NCBI GenBank assembly: GCA_900016875.1
Contig: FCNR01000069.1
Span: forward strand, 1 to 44,668
Reading direction: 5' to 3'
Source: Eubacteriaceae bacterium CHKCI004
GTDB lineage: Bacteria; Bacillota; Clostridia; Lachnospirales; Lachnospiraceae
Length of the DNA stretch: 44,668 nucleotides
Below, piece after piece: positions 1-8,779 of the stretch; the stretch's first letter is position 1; every line of letters starts with the position of its first letter. The notes under the pieces are model-generated. The model was given only the letters and a program-made list of their open reading frames with translations. It was not told the origin of the DNA and did not search any database. Made by a program: the position numbers and the translations under genes.

Positions 1-813
1 GATGGGACAGCCCGCCAAAATGCACGTTTCCGCAAGTTTCGGCGGGAACGCTGCGAAATGCCCGCCATGATAGCCGACATTGTTAATCTGCCAAACGTTG
101 CGGCGGCTGCGGACGGGAGAAATCAACTCGTCGGCGTATGCGCCCTTTTCGCGGGGGCGGTTGATTTTCTGCGGTTGGTTTTGCCCCGGAACAGTAACGT
201 TATACTTATTTCCTTTGCTAACTCCGCTTTTCAGCCGCCCCGCCGTTGTGGGGGCTATCGGCTCGGCTACTGCTTGCCAATCGTAATAATACTTCTTTGA
301 CTTGGTAAGCAGAAACACATATTCATAGCAGCGGGTCGGCCTGTCCCGCGTGCTTTCCGGCATGGGGTTTGTTTTGTGCCAAATGATAGAACTGCGCAAA
401 TACCAACCGTCGCCCCGCAAGGCGAGGGCTACAAGCCACGGAATACCAATTAAATCTTTGGGCTTGCAGCCGGGGGCGCGGTGGTTAAACGCCACTTGCT
501 GCCCGTTCCTGCCTTTGGGGTATTTGGGGTCTTGGTGGTCGGCTTTGCTGCCTGTGCCGCAATAAGTGTCCGCGATATTCAGCCAACAAGTACCCTCCGG
601 CGTAAGCACCCGCTTTACCTCATGGAATACCGCCGTAATACGGGAAACATATTCCTCCGGCGTTGCTTCCCGTCCGATCTGCCCGTCTGCGCCGTAGTCC
701 CGCAAGGCATAGTAGGGTGGGGACGTTACGCAACAATCAACTGCATTTTCCGGCAAGGTTTGAAGCACCTGCAAGCTGTCGCCGCAATAGATTTTGTCCA
801 TTTCTATCCTCAT
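1..813 (-). CDS. DNA methyltransferase (N4-cytosine/N6-adenine type), partial
   Basis: The gene begins at ATG 813-811 and runs off the left edge, leaving about 271 codons visible. The motif TSPPYY at residues 30-35 is the catalytic motif IV of amino-methyltransferases. It lies near the N-terminus, as in the beta-class order where the AdoMet-binding motif follows later (here outside the window). TSPPY is more usual for N4-cytosine enzymes, but N6-adenine activity cannot be excluded. The start overlaps the virB4 stop as ATGA, so the two genes are probably translationally coupled; an internal ATG at 801-799 is an alternative start. Its place in the conjugation operon suggests it modifies transferred DNA against host restriction, which is inference. 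No restriction enzyme partner is visible. Confidence 0.85.
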   Translation of the reverse strand, partial: MRIEMDKIYCGDSLQVLQTLPENAVDCCVTSPPYYALRDYGADGQIGREATPEEYVSRITAVFHEVKRVLTPEGTCWLNIADTYCGTGSKADHQDPKYPKGRNGQQVAFNHRAPGCKPKDLIGIPWLVALALRGDGWYLRSSIIWHKTNPMPESTRDRPTRCYEYVFLLTKSKKYYYDWQAVAEPIAPTTAGRLKSGVSKGNKYNVTVPGQNQPQKINRPREKGAYADELISPVRSRRNVWQINNVGYHGGHFAAFPPKLAETCILAGCPI

Positions 814-3206
814 GCCGACACCTCGCCGGGTTTGGTCGTCATTACACGATAGAGTTCCGTATCTTGCGGGAAACGGTCAATAAAGGGCAAAATCACGTTG
901 CCATAGAAGATAAGCCCCTCGCCCGCGTCGGAATGGGTTACATAGGTCATTTGCTGCTGCGAAATGTTAAGCTGCTTTGCAAGGATTTCCCTGTCGCCCT
1001 GGGCTTGGTTGAGCATATACACAAAATCGCTGTTTTCAAAAATGTTCTCCACCTCGCGGGACGATAACAAATCTTTCACGTTTTGGGTGATACCTGTCGG
1101 AATACCGCCCCATTTTCTAAAACGCTTCCAAATCTCAACGCTGTACGCTGCGGTCTGTTCCTCTTTGAGCAGCAAATGAAACTCGTCGATATAGTACCGC
1201 GTCGCCTTGCCTTCGCTGCGGTTTATGGTAACTCTGTTCCAAACTTGATCTTGGACAATGAGCATACCGAGTTTTCGTAGCTGGGTGCCGAGTTCTTTAA
1301 TATCAAAGCAGACAAGGCGGTTGTGAATGTCAACGTTTGTTTGGTGGTTAAACACGTTCAAACTGCCATTTACATAGAGTTCCAATGCCGACGCGATACG
1401 CTGCGCTTCCTTTTCCGGCTGCTTCTTGATTTCATTGTAGAGGTCGCCCAAAATCGGCATATTCTCCGGCTTCGGGTCTGCAAGGTAGCTGCGGTACACG
1501 CTGATAACGGCGCGGTCAATCAAAGTCTTTTCAACCGCTTCCAGCCCGTTTTTGCCGCCCATAATCAACTCGCAAAAGGAAAGGATAAAATCGCTCTTTA
1601 AGGCTATGGGCGTGTCGCCCTCGCTGTAATTGAGGTTTATATCCATCGGGTTAATGTACTGCGTGCTGTTCTGCGAAACCTTGATAACCTGCCCTTTCAG
1701 CCGTTCCACAAGGGGGTAATATTCCGCTTCCGGGTCGCAAATGATAATATCGTCTGCGGTAATGAGAAAAGCGTTGGTGATCTCGCGCTTTGCCGAAAAA
1801 CTCTTGCCGCTGCCGGGTGTGCCGAGTATCAAGCCGTTAGGGTTCTTCAGCCTTTTCCTGTCGCACAAAATCATGTTATTCGATAATGCGTTTAAGCCGT
1901 AATACAACGCTTCGCCGCTTTGGAACAGCTCTTGTACCGTAAAGGGGACGAAAATGGCGGTGCTGGAAGTCGTCAAGCCCCGCTGGATTTGGATTAGGTT
2001 TTCGCCCAATGGGATAGAGGACATAAGCCCCTGTTCCTGCCGGTAGTCAAGGCGGGTGAGCATACAGTTGTATTTCTGTGCGATACTTGCGGCCTGAAAT
2101 ACGTCGTTGTCCAATTTCTGCTTTGTGTCTGCCACATTCAAAACTAACAGCGTAAGCAAAAACATTCGCTCGTTCCGGCTCTGCAAATCCCGCAAAAGGT
2201 TTTTCGCTTCGCCGCCGTAGGTGGCAAGGTCGGACGGAATTATATCCATATCGTAGCCGCTGCGGATTGCCTTTTTCTGTTCCTCGATTTTCATACGGTC
2301 AAGGTCGGTGATTTTCCGCTTGATCGTCTTGATCGCTTCGTTGTGGTCGATACTCTGAATGTGCAGATTGACGACAATCCCGTTTTCCGCTTCCATGAAG
2401 TCGGCAAGCATACGGTCTGAAAGTTCCGGCGCGGCAATCTGCAAAAAGGAAACCGCGCCAAACTTCCCGCCCATTTGAAACATTCGCCCGTCGCCAAAAC
2501 GGAAAGAGGACGGGGCAATAAAGTCTTTGACGGAAAGGCCGCTTACGGGTAGCCATTCCCACGCAAAGTTGAAGCGTTCCCCGTCCGGGTGGAAAAGCCC
2601 ATGCAGCACTTCAAGCCGCTGCTTCCCGTCCAATACCCGCGCCGCCGCGCCGATCACCTTAAAATGGTTGAGGGTGTCCGTTTCGATACGGGCAAGCCGC
2701 GCCCGCGCCGATTTAATATCTTTTGCTTCAATGGTAAAGGTGAGAAACTTTGTCTTGATAAGCCCGTTGTTGCCGCGTTCAAGCTGTGTTTGCAGCATTT
2801 CGGTGTATTCGGCTCTGATACTGTCAAAGTCGTCATTCTGTGGGGCAATCGTGATACTGCTCTTGAAATCCTCCTTGTTCGCATGGCGGCTGATTAAGGA
2901 AAGCTGCACACTGATAGAAGCGTCAAAAGAGTTATACATATCGCAAAGGGCTTCAAAAATGGCGGTCTTGTCGTCCGGCTGCGCAAGCTGATAGTTAATA
3001 TCTTCAAACTCAATGCACTTGGAATACCGCCCGTTTGCAAGGCGGCAAATCCCGTCCTTATACATTCGTTCAAACGGTATGCTGTCCTGCGCCGTATGGG
3101 GCTTCCCGTCGCCCTTTGACTGCCGGATAAGCGCGTCGATCTGTTTCTTTTCCTGCCGCGTAAGTTTACGCTTTTTGTTTTGGGTCTTTCCCTTTTCCTT
3201 TGACAA
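810..3206 (-). CDS. virB4: VirB4-family conjugation ATPase
   Basis: This 798-residue cytoplasmic ATPase would power assembly of, and substrate transport through, the type IV secretion channel. The Walker A motif GTPGSGKS starts near residue 462, and a Walker B-like YYIDE falls near residues 671-675. The N-terminal half is the usual long VirB4 domain and the start of the protein is lysine-rich. Translation starts at TTG 3206, eight bases after a perfect AGGAGG, and overlaps the 3' end of the PrgI-like gene by 41 bp. The stop overlaps the next methyltransferase gene by 4 bp. Length and order match Tn1549-type elements, and there is no frameshift. Confidence 0.93.
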   Translation of the reverse strand: MSKEKGKTQNKKRKLTRQEKKQIDALIRQSKGDGKPHTAQDSIPFERMYKDGICRLANGRYSKCIEFEDINYQLAQPDDKTAIFEALCDMYNSFDASISVQLSLISRHANKEDFKSSITIAPQNDDFDSIRAEYTEMLQTQLERGNNGLIKTKFLTFTIEAKDIKSARARLARIETDTLNHFKVIGAAARVLDGKQRLEVLHGLFHPDGERFNFAWEWLPVSGLSVKDFIAPSSFRFGDGRMFQMGGKFGAVSFLQIAAPELSDRMLADFMEAENGIVVNLHIQSIDHNEAIKTIKRKITDLDRMKIEEQKKAIRSGYDMDIIPSDLATYGGEAKNLLRDLQSRNERMFLLTLLVLNVADTKQKLDNDVFQAASIAQKYNCMLTRLDYRQEQGLMSSIPLGENLIQIQRGLTTSSTAIFVPFTVQELFQSGEALYYGLNALSNNMILCDRKRLKNPNGLILGTPGSGKSFSAKREITNAFLITADDIIICDPEAEYYPLVERLKGQVIKVSQNSTQYINPMDINLNYSEGDTPIALKSDFILSFCELIMGGKNGLEAVEKTLIDRAVISVYRSYLADPKPENMPILGDLYNEIKKQPEKEAQRIASALELYVNGSLNVFNHQTNVDIHNRLVCFDIKELGTQLRKLGMLIVQDQVWNRVTINRSEGKATRYYIDEFHLLLKEEQTAAYSVEIWKRFRKWGGIPTGITQNVKDLLSSREVENIFENSDFVYMLNQAQGDREILAKQLNISQQQMTYVTHSDAGEGLIFYGNVILPFIDRFPQDTELYRVMTTKPGEVSA

Positions 3207-3558
3207 TCGCCCGTACCTCCTTATCTAATCGCTCCTGCCGCGCAAGGGCGGTATAAAAATTGTTGGTCTGATAAGGTCGCTCTTTGGGGCGAAGAAACTT
3301 CACTTCCACAAATTGCCGTATAATCACTTCCAGCGGTTGCCCGTTCTTCTCGTACATAGCGAGTAGGAACATGGGCAGCATGGCAAGCACCATGCACAAA
3401 GCCGCCGTTGTCGTTCCCGCGCTGTCCTTTGTCAAAAAGAATAGCGGTAGCCCGATAGCCACCGCCGCGCCGAAACAGAGTAATTGTCTTTTGGTAAGGT
3501 TGAACATTACCTTGCTCTTGATTTTGGTTAAATCCTTTGGGACGGTTACATACGCCAT
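3166..3558 (-). CDS. PrgI-family conjugation membrane protein
   Basis: This 130-residue protein has two adjacent hydrophobic segments at about residues 27-65, preceded by a basic KIKSKVMFNLTKRQ-like stretch. That layout is typical of the PrgI/TcpE-like proteins encoded directly before VirB4 in Firmicutes conjugative elements. The start at ATG 3558 follows AGGAGGTTTGAA; that ribosome-binding site lies within the last codons of the MT-A70 gene, whose stop is one base upstream. The longer open frame that extends to 3678 has no comparable start and overlaps the methyltransferase. The likely role is a small inner-membrane part of the secretion channel, known for the family and not tested here. Confidence 0.88.
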   Translation of the reverse strand: MAYVTVPKDLTKIKSKVMFNLTKRQLLCFGAAVAIGLPLFFLTKDSAGTTTAALCMVLAMLPMFLLAMYEKNGQPLEVIIRQFVEVKFLRPKERPYQTNNFYTALARQERLDKEVRAIVKGKGKDPKQKA

Positions 3559-3559
3559 T

Positions 3560-4108
3560 TCAAACCTCCTTTCCGGCAAACCGTATGTCGCTTTTGATTT
3601 CATTTCCCCATACGTCCCAACCAGGGGTATGCTGCCTTGCAAACAGTTCAATACGCGGTAGGTCGCCCATAAGGGCAAGTATCTTTTCCCGCGTTATATC
3701 CGGCTTTTTGCTGTGCTGCTCAACAGGGGAAATAATAAATTGATGTACCTTGTTTGATTGTCGCTTCGGGTGTCCTTTGGTAGCAAGCAAGCAGATTTCC
3801 GCATTTCCTCGCGTCCAAAAGCCCAAGCCATAAAACCAAGTGGGCGATTTCCGATTTTGCTTTAACCATACAAAGGCAACGGATTTATAGGTAAATCCCC
3901 AAGCCTTGATTAACTGCAACGCTTCTTTAAGCTGCGGGAACGTCGCCCATAGGAATAAAATACAGTCCTTATCCGCAATTTCTTTGACGGGTAAAGCGCA
4001 AAGTTCCTCAATACTCATAGTGGGATAGTGCTTTTCCGCTGCGCCCTGTACCTTGCTTCTCGCGTATCTCCAAGGGGGATCGGCGTAAATGATTTTGTAT
4101 TTCTTCAT
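3560..4108 (-). CDS. MT-A70 family DNA N6-adenine methyltransferase
   Basis: This 182-residue protein carries the catalytic motif ADPPW at residues 9-13. Further on it has a stretch typical of the MT-A70 family found in phages and plasmids (KSVAFVWLKQNRKSP, then GFWTRGNAEICLLATKG). These enzymes transfer methyl from AdoMet to the N6 of adenine. The start at ATG 4108 follows AAGGGGGTGCAG. The upstream open extension to 4225 overlaps the VirB6-like gene and is rejected as coding. It sits between the channel gene and the PrgI-like gene, and is the second methyltransferase of this operon. Protection of transferred DNA is the likely job, by inference from context. Confidence 0.9.
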   Translation of the reverse strand: MKKYKIIYADPPWRYARSKVQGAAEKHYPTMSIEELCALPVKEIADKDCILFLWATFPQLKEALQLIKAWGFTYKSVAFVWLKQNRKSPTWFYGLGFWTRGNAEICLLATKGHPKRQSNKVHQFIISPVEQHSKKPDITREKILALMGDLPRIELFARQHTPGWDVWGNEIKSDIRFAGKEV

Positions 4109-4118
4109 CTGCACCCCC

Positions 4119-4982
4119 TTAATGCGCGCTGAATACGGATTTTGCAAGGCTTCCCGTTTTGAAAAGCGTAAAACACAAGAGGACGGTATAGCCCATGCAA
4201 GACCAGATCGCGCCGGATATGTCATCGGTTGCTGCGATTGTCTGTATCAAAACCGCATAAATACCGACGCACACAAGAATTAGAAAAGCCTGAAAACCGA
4301 GGGCAAGCAAGGATTTTAAGTAGTTCTGTCCCATGCCGCCCCATTCACGATTTACCATTGTCGCAACGGGGATAGGGGCGATACTCGTTACAAGGTATAT
4401 TTCAATCATGCGCCCGTACACCACCAGCATGATACAGATAGACAACGCTTTCATGGTAAGCCCCACAAAGAGTGATTGAAACCATAGCCCCAAAAGCCCG
4501 CCGACGCTCATAGCGTCCAGCTTTGCTTCTATATCGGTGATAACGGTTGCAATATCTATGCTTGTGTCGGATATGATAACGCCCGCGCTGTCGTTGACGA
4601 CGCTCTGTGTAATGTCAAATACGCCCATGACGATGTTCCAAGTATTTGTTACCAGCAGCACCGCAACAAAGGTTTTGAAAATCCACTTGAAGAAAATCCA
4701 AGTGTCGAGATCGTGCAGATTGTTTTTCTCAATTACAAGCTGGATTAGTTCGTAGCACATGACAAAGGTAATGATAACGCCCGCAATCGGCACAATGACG
4801 TTTTCCGATAGGCTGCGTATCATATTGAATATGCCCGCGTTCCACCCGGCGGGGGTTGTGCCGACTTGCGTTGCGATTTCTCCAACCTCTGTATTTACGC
4901 TGTCGAACAGCCCGGAGAGATTAGAGAGTATTCCGTCTGTCAAAATGCCGCGAAACCAATCTTCAATCATCTGCCATATCAA
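4119..4982 (-). CDS. VirB6/TrbL-like conjugation membrane protein
   Basis: This 287-residue polytopic membrane protein has about six hydrophobic helices, including one near residues 60-80 and others after residue 150. It matches the CD1107-type channel proteins of Tn1549-like elements, which occupy the VirB6 position between Maff2 and PrgI. The best start is TTG 4982, eight bases after AGGAGGGATTAGC; ATG 4970 is an in-frame alternative but is farther from that site. The ribosome-binding site is only a few bases from the left end of the IS110 insertion, so the IS separates this gene from its operon promoter without touching its coding sequence. Confidence 0.85.
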   Translation of the reverse strand: MIWQMIEDWFRGILTDGILSNLSGLFDSVNTEVGEIATQVGTTPAGWNAGIFNMIRSLSENVIVPIAGVIITFVMCYELIQLVIEKNNLHDLDTWIFFKWIFKTFVAVLLVTNTWNIVMGVFDITQSVVNDSAGVIISDTSIDIATVITDIEAKLDAMSVGGLLGLWFQSLFVGLTMKALSICIMLVVYGRMIEIYLVTSIAPIPVATMVNREWGGMGQNYLKSLLALGFQAFLILVCVGIYAVLIQTIAATDDISGAIWSCMGYTVLLCFTLFKTGSLAKSVFSAH

Positions 4983-5016
4983 AAGCTAATCCCTCCTATT
5001 ACAATAAATTTGGACA

Positions 5017-5241
5017 GGAAAGCCGGGCAGCCAGTCCGGCTTTCCCTCCATCTCGTGCCTAAGCTACAATGAGAGGAGCAACTGGCTGACCTATCCCTCC
5101 TTGGGCTTCTATGTCCGTTGGAAAGACTGTTAGCCATCCTCTTGTTGTAGCGTTCGATTTAAGCAGGTTGAGCCACCGGATGCCGGAGAGTTCGCGTCAC
5201 CCAATAGATTGAATCGGCAGCGAGAAAAGATGGACTCCGGT
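5017..5241 (+). ncRNA. Candidate IS110 bridge RNA
   Basis: The left noncoding end of the IS can fold into three elements in series. The first is a 10-bp perfect hairpin (5017-5026 with 5036-5045). The second is an interrupted stem (5063-5069 with 5145-5151, 5072-5077 with 5137-5142, 5083-5087 with 5132-5136) closing a 44-nt loop. The third is a stem (5175-5185 with 5215-5219 and 5236-5241) closing a 29-nt loop. In the IS110 group such loops bind target and donor DNA. The 44-nt loop contains ATCCCTCCT (5093-5101), identical to the left target flank at 4989-4997, and AAAG (5122-5125), complementary to CTTT at the right junction. The second loop contains AATAG, complementary to CTATT at the left IS end. 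The RNA ends are not defined. Confidence 0.75.
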
Positions 5242-5270
5242 TGCAGATTCTTTGTATTGGAGGAATATGG

Positions 5271-6479
5271 ATGAACTGCGTTGGCATCGATGTTTCCAAA
5301 GGGAAAAGCATGATCGCCGTCATGCGGCCTTTCGGAGAAGTGGTGGTTTCACCTTTTGAAGTACGTCATACCGCCAATGAACTGAGCGAGCTGGCAGGGC
5401 TACTCAAAAGCTTGGACGGCGAGACCCGTGTGGTGATGGAATCCACGGGTAATTACCACGCGCCAGTGGCTTGGCTGCTCCACGACGCGGGGCTTTATGT
5501 TTCCGTAGTCAATGCAATGCTGGTGCACGACTATGGGAACAACAGTTTAAGACGGGCCAAGACCGACAAGAAGGACGCTATAAAGCTGGCCAACTACGGC
5601 CTTGACCACTGGCTCACGCTGCCGAGATATGTCCCGGAAGAGGACACTCGTCTCATGTTGAAGGCTTGCTACCGGCAATACCAGCAGTATTCAAAAGTAC
5701 AGACCATGCTGAAGAATAACCTGATCTCCCTGCTGGACACTACTTTTCCAGATGCAAACCGCCTGTTCACCAGTCCGCCCCGCGACGATGGCCGCGAGAA
5801 GTGGATAGACTTTGTAGCTACTTTTTGGCATCGCGAGTGCGTTTGTGACCTGTCTGAGAAGGCCTTTGCCGCCAAATACCAGAAGTGGTGCAAGAAGTAC
5901 GGCTACAATTTCAGTGAAGGCAAGGCGCTGGACATTTATGCCGCCGCCCGTGGGCACTTCGGTGTCATGCCCAAAACGGATACGGCAAAACTTTTAGTGG
6001 AACAGGCTATTTCCCAACTCCGGGCAACTTCCTCCGCATTAGCTGCTCTCAAACAGGAGATGCAGTCCCTGGCGGCTTCTCTGCCGGAGTATCCTGTGGT
6101 GATGGAGATGTTTGGTGTTGGCCCTACTCTCGGCCCTCAACTCATGGCTGAAATTGGCGATGTGCGCCGTTTTCATTCCAAGAAAGCGCTGGTGGCCTTT
6201 GCGGGCATTGACGCCCCACCCTACCAATCCGGCCAAATGGATGTCCGTAGCCGCAGCATTTCCAAACGCGGATCTGCTTCGCTGCGCAGAACGCTCTTTC
6301 TGGTGATGAGTGTCATCCTACAGCATGCTCCAATGAATGAGCCGGTCTACCAGTTCATGAACAAGAAACGCTCCGAAGGCAAGCCCTACCGTGTCTACAT
6401 GATGGCCTCCGCAAATAAGTTCCTGCGTATCTACTACGCTTCTGTGAAATCCTACTTGGATTCCCTGGAACACGACTGA
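5271..6479 (+). CDS. IS110-family transposase (DEDD/RuvC-like plus Tnp20 domain)
   Basis: This 402-residue protein begins with MNCVGIDVSKGK, the RuvC-like DEDD start of IS110 transposases. The following acidic residues lie in VVMESTGNYH and RRAKTDKKDA. The C-terminal Transposase_20 domain shows GVGPTLGPQLMAEIGD and SKRGSASLRRTLF, and contains the serine used for recombination in this family. ATG 5271 follows GGAGGAATATGG, so the earlier in-frame start at 5241 is rejected. The gene is full length and without frameshift, so the IS may be active. The protein would act together with the bridge RNA encoded in the upstream noncoding end. Confidence 0.95.
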   Translation: MNCVGIDVSKGKSMIAVMRPFGEVVVSPFEVRHTANELSELAGLLKSLDGETRVVMESTGNYHAPVAWLLHDAGLYVSVVNAMLVHDYGNNSLRRAKTDKKDAIKLANYGLDHWLTLPRYVPEEDTRLMLKACYRQYQQYSKVQTMLKNNLISLLDTTFPDANRLFTSPPRDDGREKWIDFVATFWHRECVCDLSEKAFAAKYQKWCKKYGYNFSEGKALDIYAAARGHFGVMPKTDTAKLLVEQAISQLRATSSALAALKQEMQSLAASLPEYPVVMEMFGVGPTLGPQLMAEIGDVRRFHSKKALVAFAGIDAPPYQSGQMDVRSRSISKRGSASLRRTLFLVMSVILQHAPMNEPVYQFMNKKRSEGKPYRVYMMASANKFLRIYYASVKSYLDSLEHD

Positions 6480-6665
6480 TTTTCTTGTGCTATACCATCT
6501 GGCTGGCCGCCGTTTTAATTTTGAGATGCTCAGCGGCTTGATTTTGTGTTGCCTTTTTGCCTCCCTAAAAAATCTGAAATTTCTACTTGACTTTTATTAG
6601 CAGGTCTTTCCCGCGCCCTCCCGCGTGAAGCGGGAGAGCGCGGCGGGTAGTGTTAGTTTGTGGCA

Positions 6666-6758
6666 TTATCCAAACAGGCCGGAGAGCAGCGGGACAAGGG
6701 TAAGGCCGATAAGGGCAACGCCGCCGCCCGCCATCAACTGTTTCATGCCCTGCGACTT
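6666..6758 (-). pseudogene. maff2-like gene, 3' fragment (interrupted by element 1)
   Basis: Read leftwards from 6758, the frame gives AKSQGMKQLMAGGG followed by a hydrophobic helix ending LLSGLFG and a stop at 6668-6666. This is the C-terminal half of the small Maff2-type membrane peptide encoded between VirD4 and VirB6-like genes in Tn1549-type elements. Its N-terminal half is at 19190-19312, on the far side of element 1. An internal ATG (6746) could in principle start a short peptide, but no convincing ribosome-binding site supports it. Confidence 0.85.
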
Positions 6759-6807
6759 TGCTTATGTGTGATAAAGAAGCAATAGAAGTGCAAAAAATTT
6801 TGCCGTT

Positions 6808-6840
6808 CCTATCCGACACTTGGCCATTGTGTCGGATAGG
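6808..6840 (-). terminator. Terminal hairpin downstream of the element 1 recombinase
   Basis: A perfect 12-bp stem, CCTATCCGACAC with GTGTCGGATAGG, encloses a 9-nt loop. It lies 9 bp past the recombinase stop and about 50 bp from the element end. On the minus strand it is followed, after ACGGCAAAA, by a run of T. The same hairpin, with small changes, occurs at the terminus of element 3 (32394-32425), so it is a conserved part of this element family. It may terminate recombinase transcription or mark the recombinase-binding end. Confidence 0.65.
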
Positions 6841-6848
6841 TCGGGCGG

Positions 6849-8465
6849 TTATTCGGGCAAGTCAATCTTGCCGACAAAGCTGTAATAAATCTCAATGTCC
6901 TGCCTGCGGGTGCCGTTCTCATCATAGCTGCACTCATGCACCACAATTTTCTCGATCATTTCCCGCAAGAGAGTGGGGGTCAGTTCTTCAAAGGCAAGGT
7001 GCTTGCGGACAATGCCCATAAATTTCTCGGCGTTGACGGTAGCTGCCTGTGACTTGTCCAGTTCGGCTTGCAGGGCGGCGGCTCTCTTTTTCAGCTCCGC
7101 TTGCTCGGCTTCGTAGTCAGCCGACAGTTCCATGAAACGCTCATCGCTGATTTTGCCGTTTACATTGTCCTCATACAGCCGCTTGATAATGCGGCTGATT
7201 TCAGAAATGCGTTCCTGCGCCTGTTCAAGCTGCTTGATGGCTGCGGCGGTCTTTCGCTTGCCGCCGATCTCGTTCTGCTGGACAAGTAGTTTCACAAACC
7301 GGCTCTCATGCTTGGCTGCGTATTCGGTCACTTGCCGGAGATTTGCCAGGACACCAGCGGTCAACAGATCGGTGCGGATAAAGTGCGCCGTACAGTTGCG
7401 GGTGCGCTTCTTGTAGCTGCCGCAGATGTAGCAGTCCTGTTTGCGGTCTTTGTTCTGATACCGCTGCTGATACAGCACATGGCCGCAGTCGGCGCAGAAC
7501 AAAATCCCGGAGAACAGCCCCACTTCATCGTAGCGGTTCGGGCGTTTGCGCTGCTTGCGTAACTCCTGCACGCGCTCCCATGTTTCCCGGTCTATGATAG
7601 GCTCATGGTGGTTCTCAAAAATGGCCTGCTTCTCCACGGGGTTCTCTACACTGTGTTTGACCTTGTAAGAGGGCTTTTCCGTCTTGAAGTTTACCAGACA
7701 GCCGGTGTACTCCCGGTTTTCGAGGATATGAACGACGGTGTTGGTCGCCCATTTGCACTCATAGCCTGGGTGATAACGGCGGGTGCTGCCTGTCCGCTGA
7801 TATTCCAGCGTCCCCGGCGTGGGGATTTGCTGCTCCGTCAGCATACGGGCAATCTTGGTCGGGCCGTTCCCGGCAAGGCAAAGCTGGTAAATCTGCTGCA
7901 CCACCGGGGCGGCTTCCTCGTCTATAATAAAATTCTCGTCCTCGTCCATCACATAGCCGTAAACCGGCTTGCTGGTAACAGGCTTGCCGCTCATGCCTTT
8001 TGACTTTTTCACTGCCTTGATTTTCTTGCTCGTATCTCTCACCAGCCATTCATTGAACAGATTTCGCAGCGGGGTAAAATCGTTGTCCATGCCCTCGCTG
8101 GCACTGTCCACATTATCGTTGACAGCGATAAAACGCACACCCTTTTGAGGGAACAGCATTTCCGTGTAAAACCCTACCTGCAAGTAGTTTCGCCCTAACC
8201 GGCTCATGTCCTTGACGATGACCGTACCCACTTTCCCGGCTTCAATGTCCGCAAGCATGGCTTGAAATCCGGGCCGCTGGAAGTTCGCGCCGGAAAAACC
8301 GTCGTCGGTGTACCAGCGCAGATTGGTAAAGCCGTTCTGTTTTGCGTAGGTTTCGAGTATCCTTTTTTGGTTCGATATGGAATTACTCTCGCCTTGCAAC
8401 TCGTCCTCATGGGACAATCTCGGATAAAGGGCGGTAATGAGGTTTTGGGTGGCTTGTCTTAACAT
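6849..8465 (-). CDS. tnpX: Large serine recombinase (TnpX-type) of element 1
   Basis: This 538-residue enzyme would catalyse excision and insertion of element 1. The N-terminal resolvase domain has the motif YPRLS with catalytic serine 18, followed by DMSRLGRNY near residue 95. A recombinase domain, a zinc ribbon (CADCG, later CYICG, from about residue 324) and a coiled-coil region complete the large serine recombinase layout. ATG 8465 follows CGGAGGATTTT. The gene is the last in the element and reads out toward the maff2 3' fragment. It is very similar over its length to the truncated copy at 30950-32386, which shows the two elements are close relatives. Confidence 0.95.
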   Translation of the reverse strand: MLRQATQNLITALYPRLSHEDELQGESNSISNQKRILETYAKQNGFTNLRWYTDDGFSGANFQRPGFQAMLADIEAGKVGTVIVKDMSRLGRNYLQVGFYTEMLFPQKGVRFIAVNDNVDSASEGMDNDFTPLRNLFNEWLVRDTSKKIKAVKKSKGMSGKPVTSKPVYGYVMDEDENFIIDEEAAPVVQQIYQLCLAGNGPTKIARMLTEQQIPTPGTLEYQRTGSTRRYHPGYECKWATNTVVHILENREYTGCLVNFKTEKPSYKVKHSVENPVEKQAIFENHHEPIIDRETWERVQELRKQRKRPNRYDEVGLFSGILFCADCGHVLYQQRYQNKDRKQDCYICGSYKKRTRNCTAHFIRTDLLTAGVLANLRQVTEYAAKHESRFVKLLVQQNEIGGKRKTAAAIKQLEQAQERISEISRIIKRLYEDNVNGKISDERFMELSADYEAEQAELKKRAAALQAELDKSQAATVNAEKFMGIVRKHLAFEELTPTLLREMIEKIVVHECSYDENGTRRQDIEIYYSFVGKIDLPE

Positions 8466-8576
8466 AAAATCCTCCGTTTCCGACAGCCAGCCCCACTATT
8501 CCGTGGTTTCATTGTACCACGGAATAGGGCGGGCTGTATAGCGGCAAAAGTGTAAAATCTGCTTCTTTATGATTTG

Positions 8577-8765
8577 TCAAATTGCCGGTTTTTGTGTAGC
8601 AGCGGCTTCCGCTTCCAGTACCCGCGCCATTTTGTCGGCGGCGGTGGTGGTAGTGTCTTTCTTGAAATAGCCGGACACGACAAGGACGGAATTGCCCATG
8701 CGGATTTCCGTCACGCAGTCGGGGCGGCGGGTGGTGCGGGTGTCGTGCTGCTGTCTATCTGCCAT
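8577..8765 (-). CDS. tnpW: TnpW-like small transposon protein
   Basis: This 62-residue protein starts MADRQQHDTRTT and contains TEIRMGNSVLVVSGYFKKD, characteristic of TnpW proteins beside TnpX-type recombinases in Tn4451-like elements. ATG 8765 follows GAAAGGAGTATTGCCT, so the longer open frame up to 8870 is rejected. Its function in the family is not settled; a role in recombination or regulation is assumed from its constant position next to the recombinase. Confidence 0.8.
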   Translation of the reverse strand: MADRQQHDTRTTRRPDCVTEIRMGNSVLVVSGYFKKDTTTTAADKMARVLEAEAAATQKPAI

Positions 8766-8779
8766 AGGCAATACTCCTT

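Larger units (their letters stand above)
4998..6592 (+). mobile_element. IS110-family insertion sequence
   Basis: A single DEDD transposase gene is flanked by 270 bp of left noncoding DNA and about 115 bp of right noncoding DNA, giving about 1.6 kb. No terminal inverted repeats are seen, as expected for the family. A CT dinucleotide occurs at both junctions (4996-4997 and 6591-6592), which fits the CT core exchanged by IS110 recombinases. The element lies between the maff2 stop and the ribosome-binding site of the VirB6-like gene, reading opposite to the conjugation operon. Joining the flanks gives TCCCTC-CT-TTTATTAGC. An alternative alignment through TATTA would shift both ends by a few bases. 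Confidence 0.85.

Noticed and set aside
6583..6819. 78-codon minus-strand frame over the maff2 3' fragment
   Set aside because: It reads the maff2 remnant in the wrong frame and spans the element 1 border.
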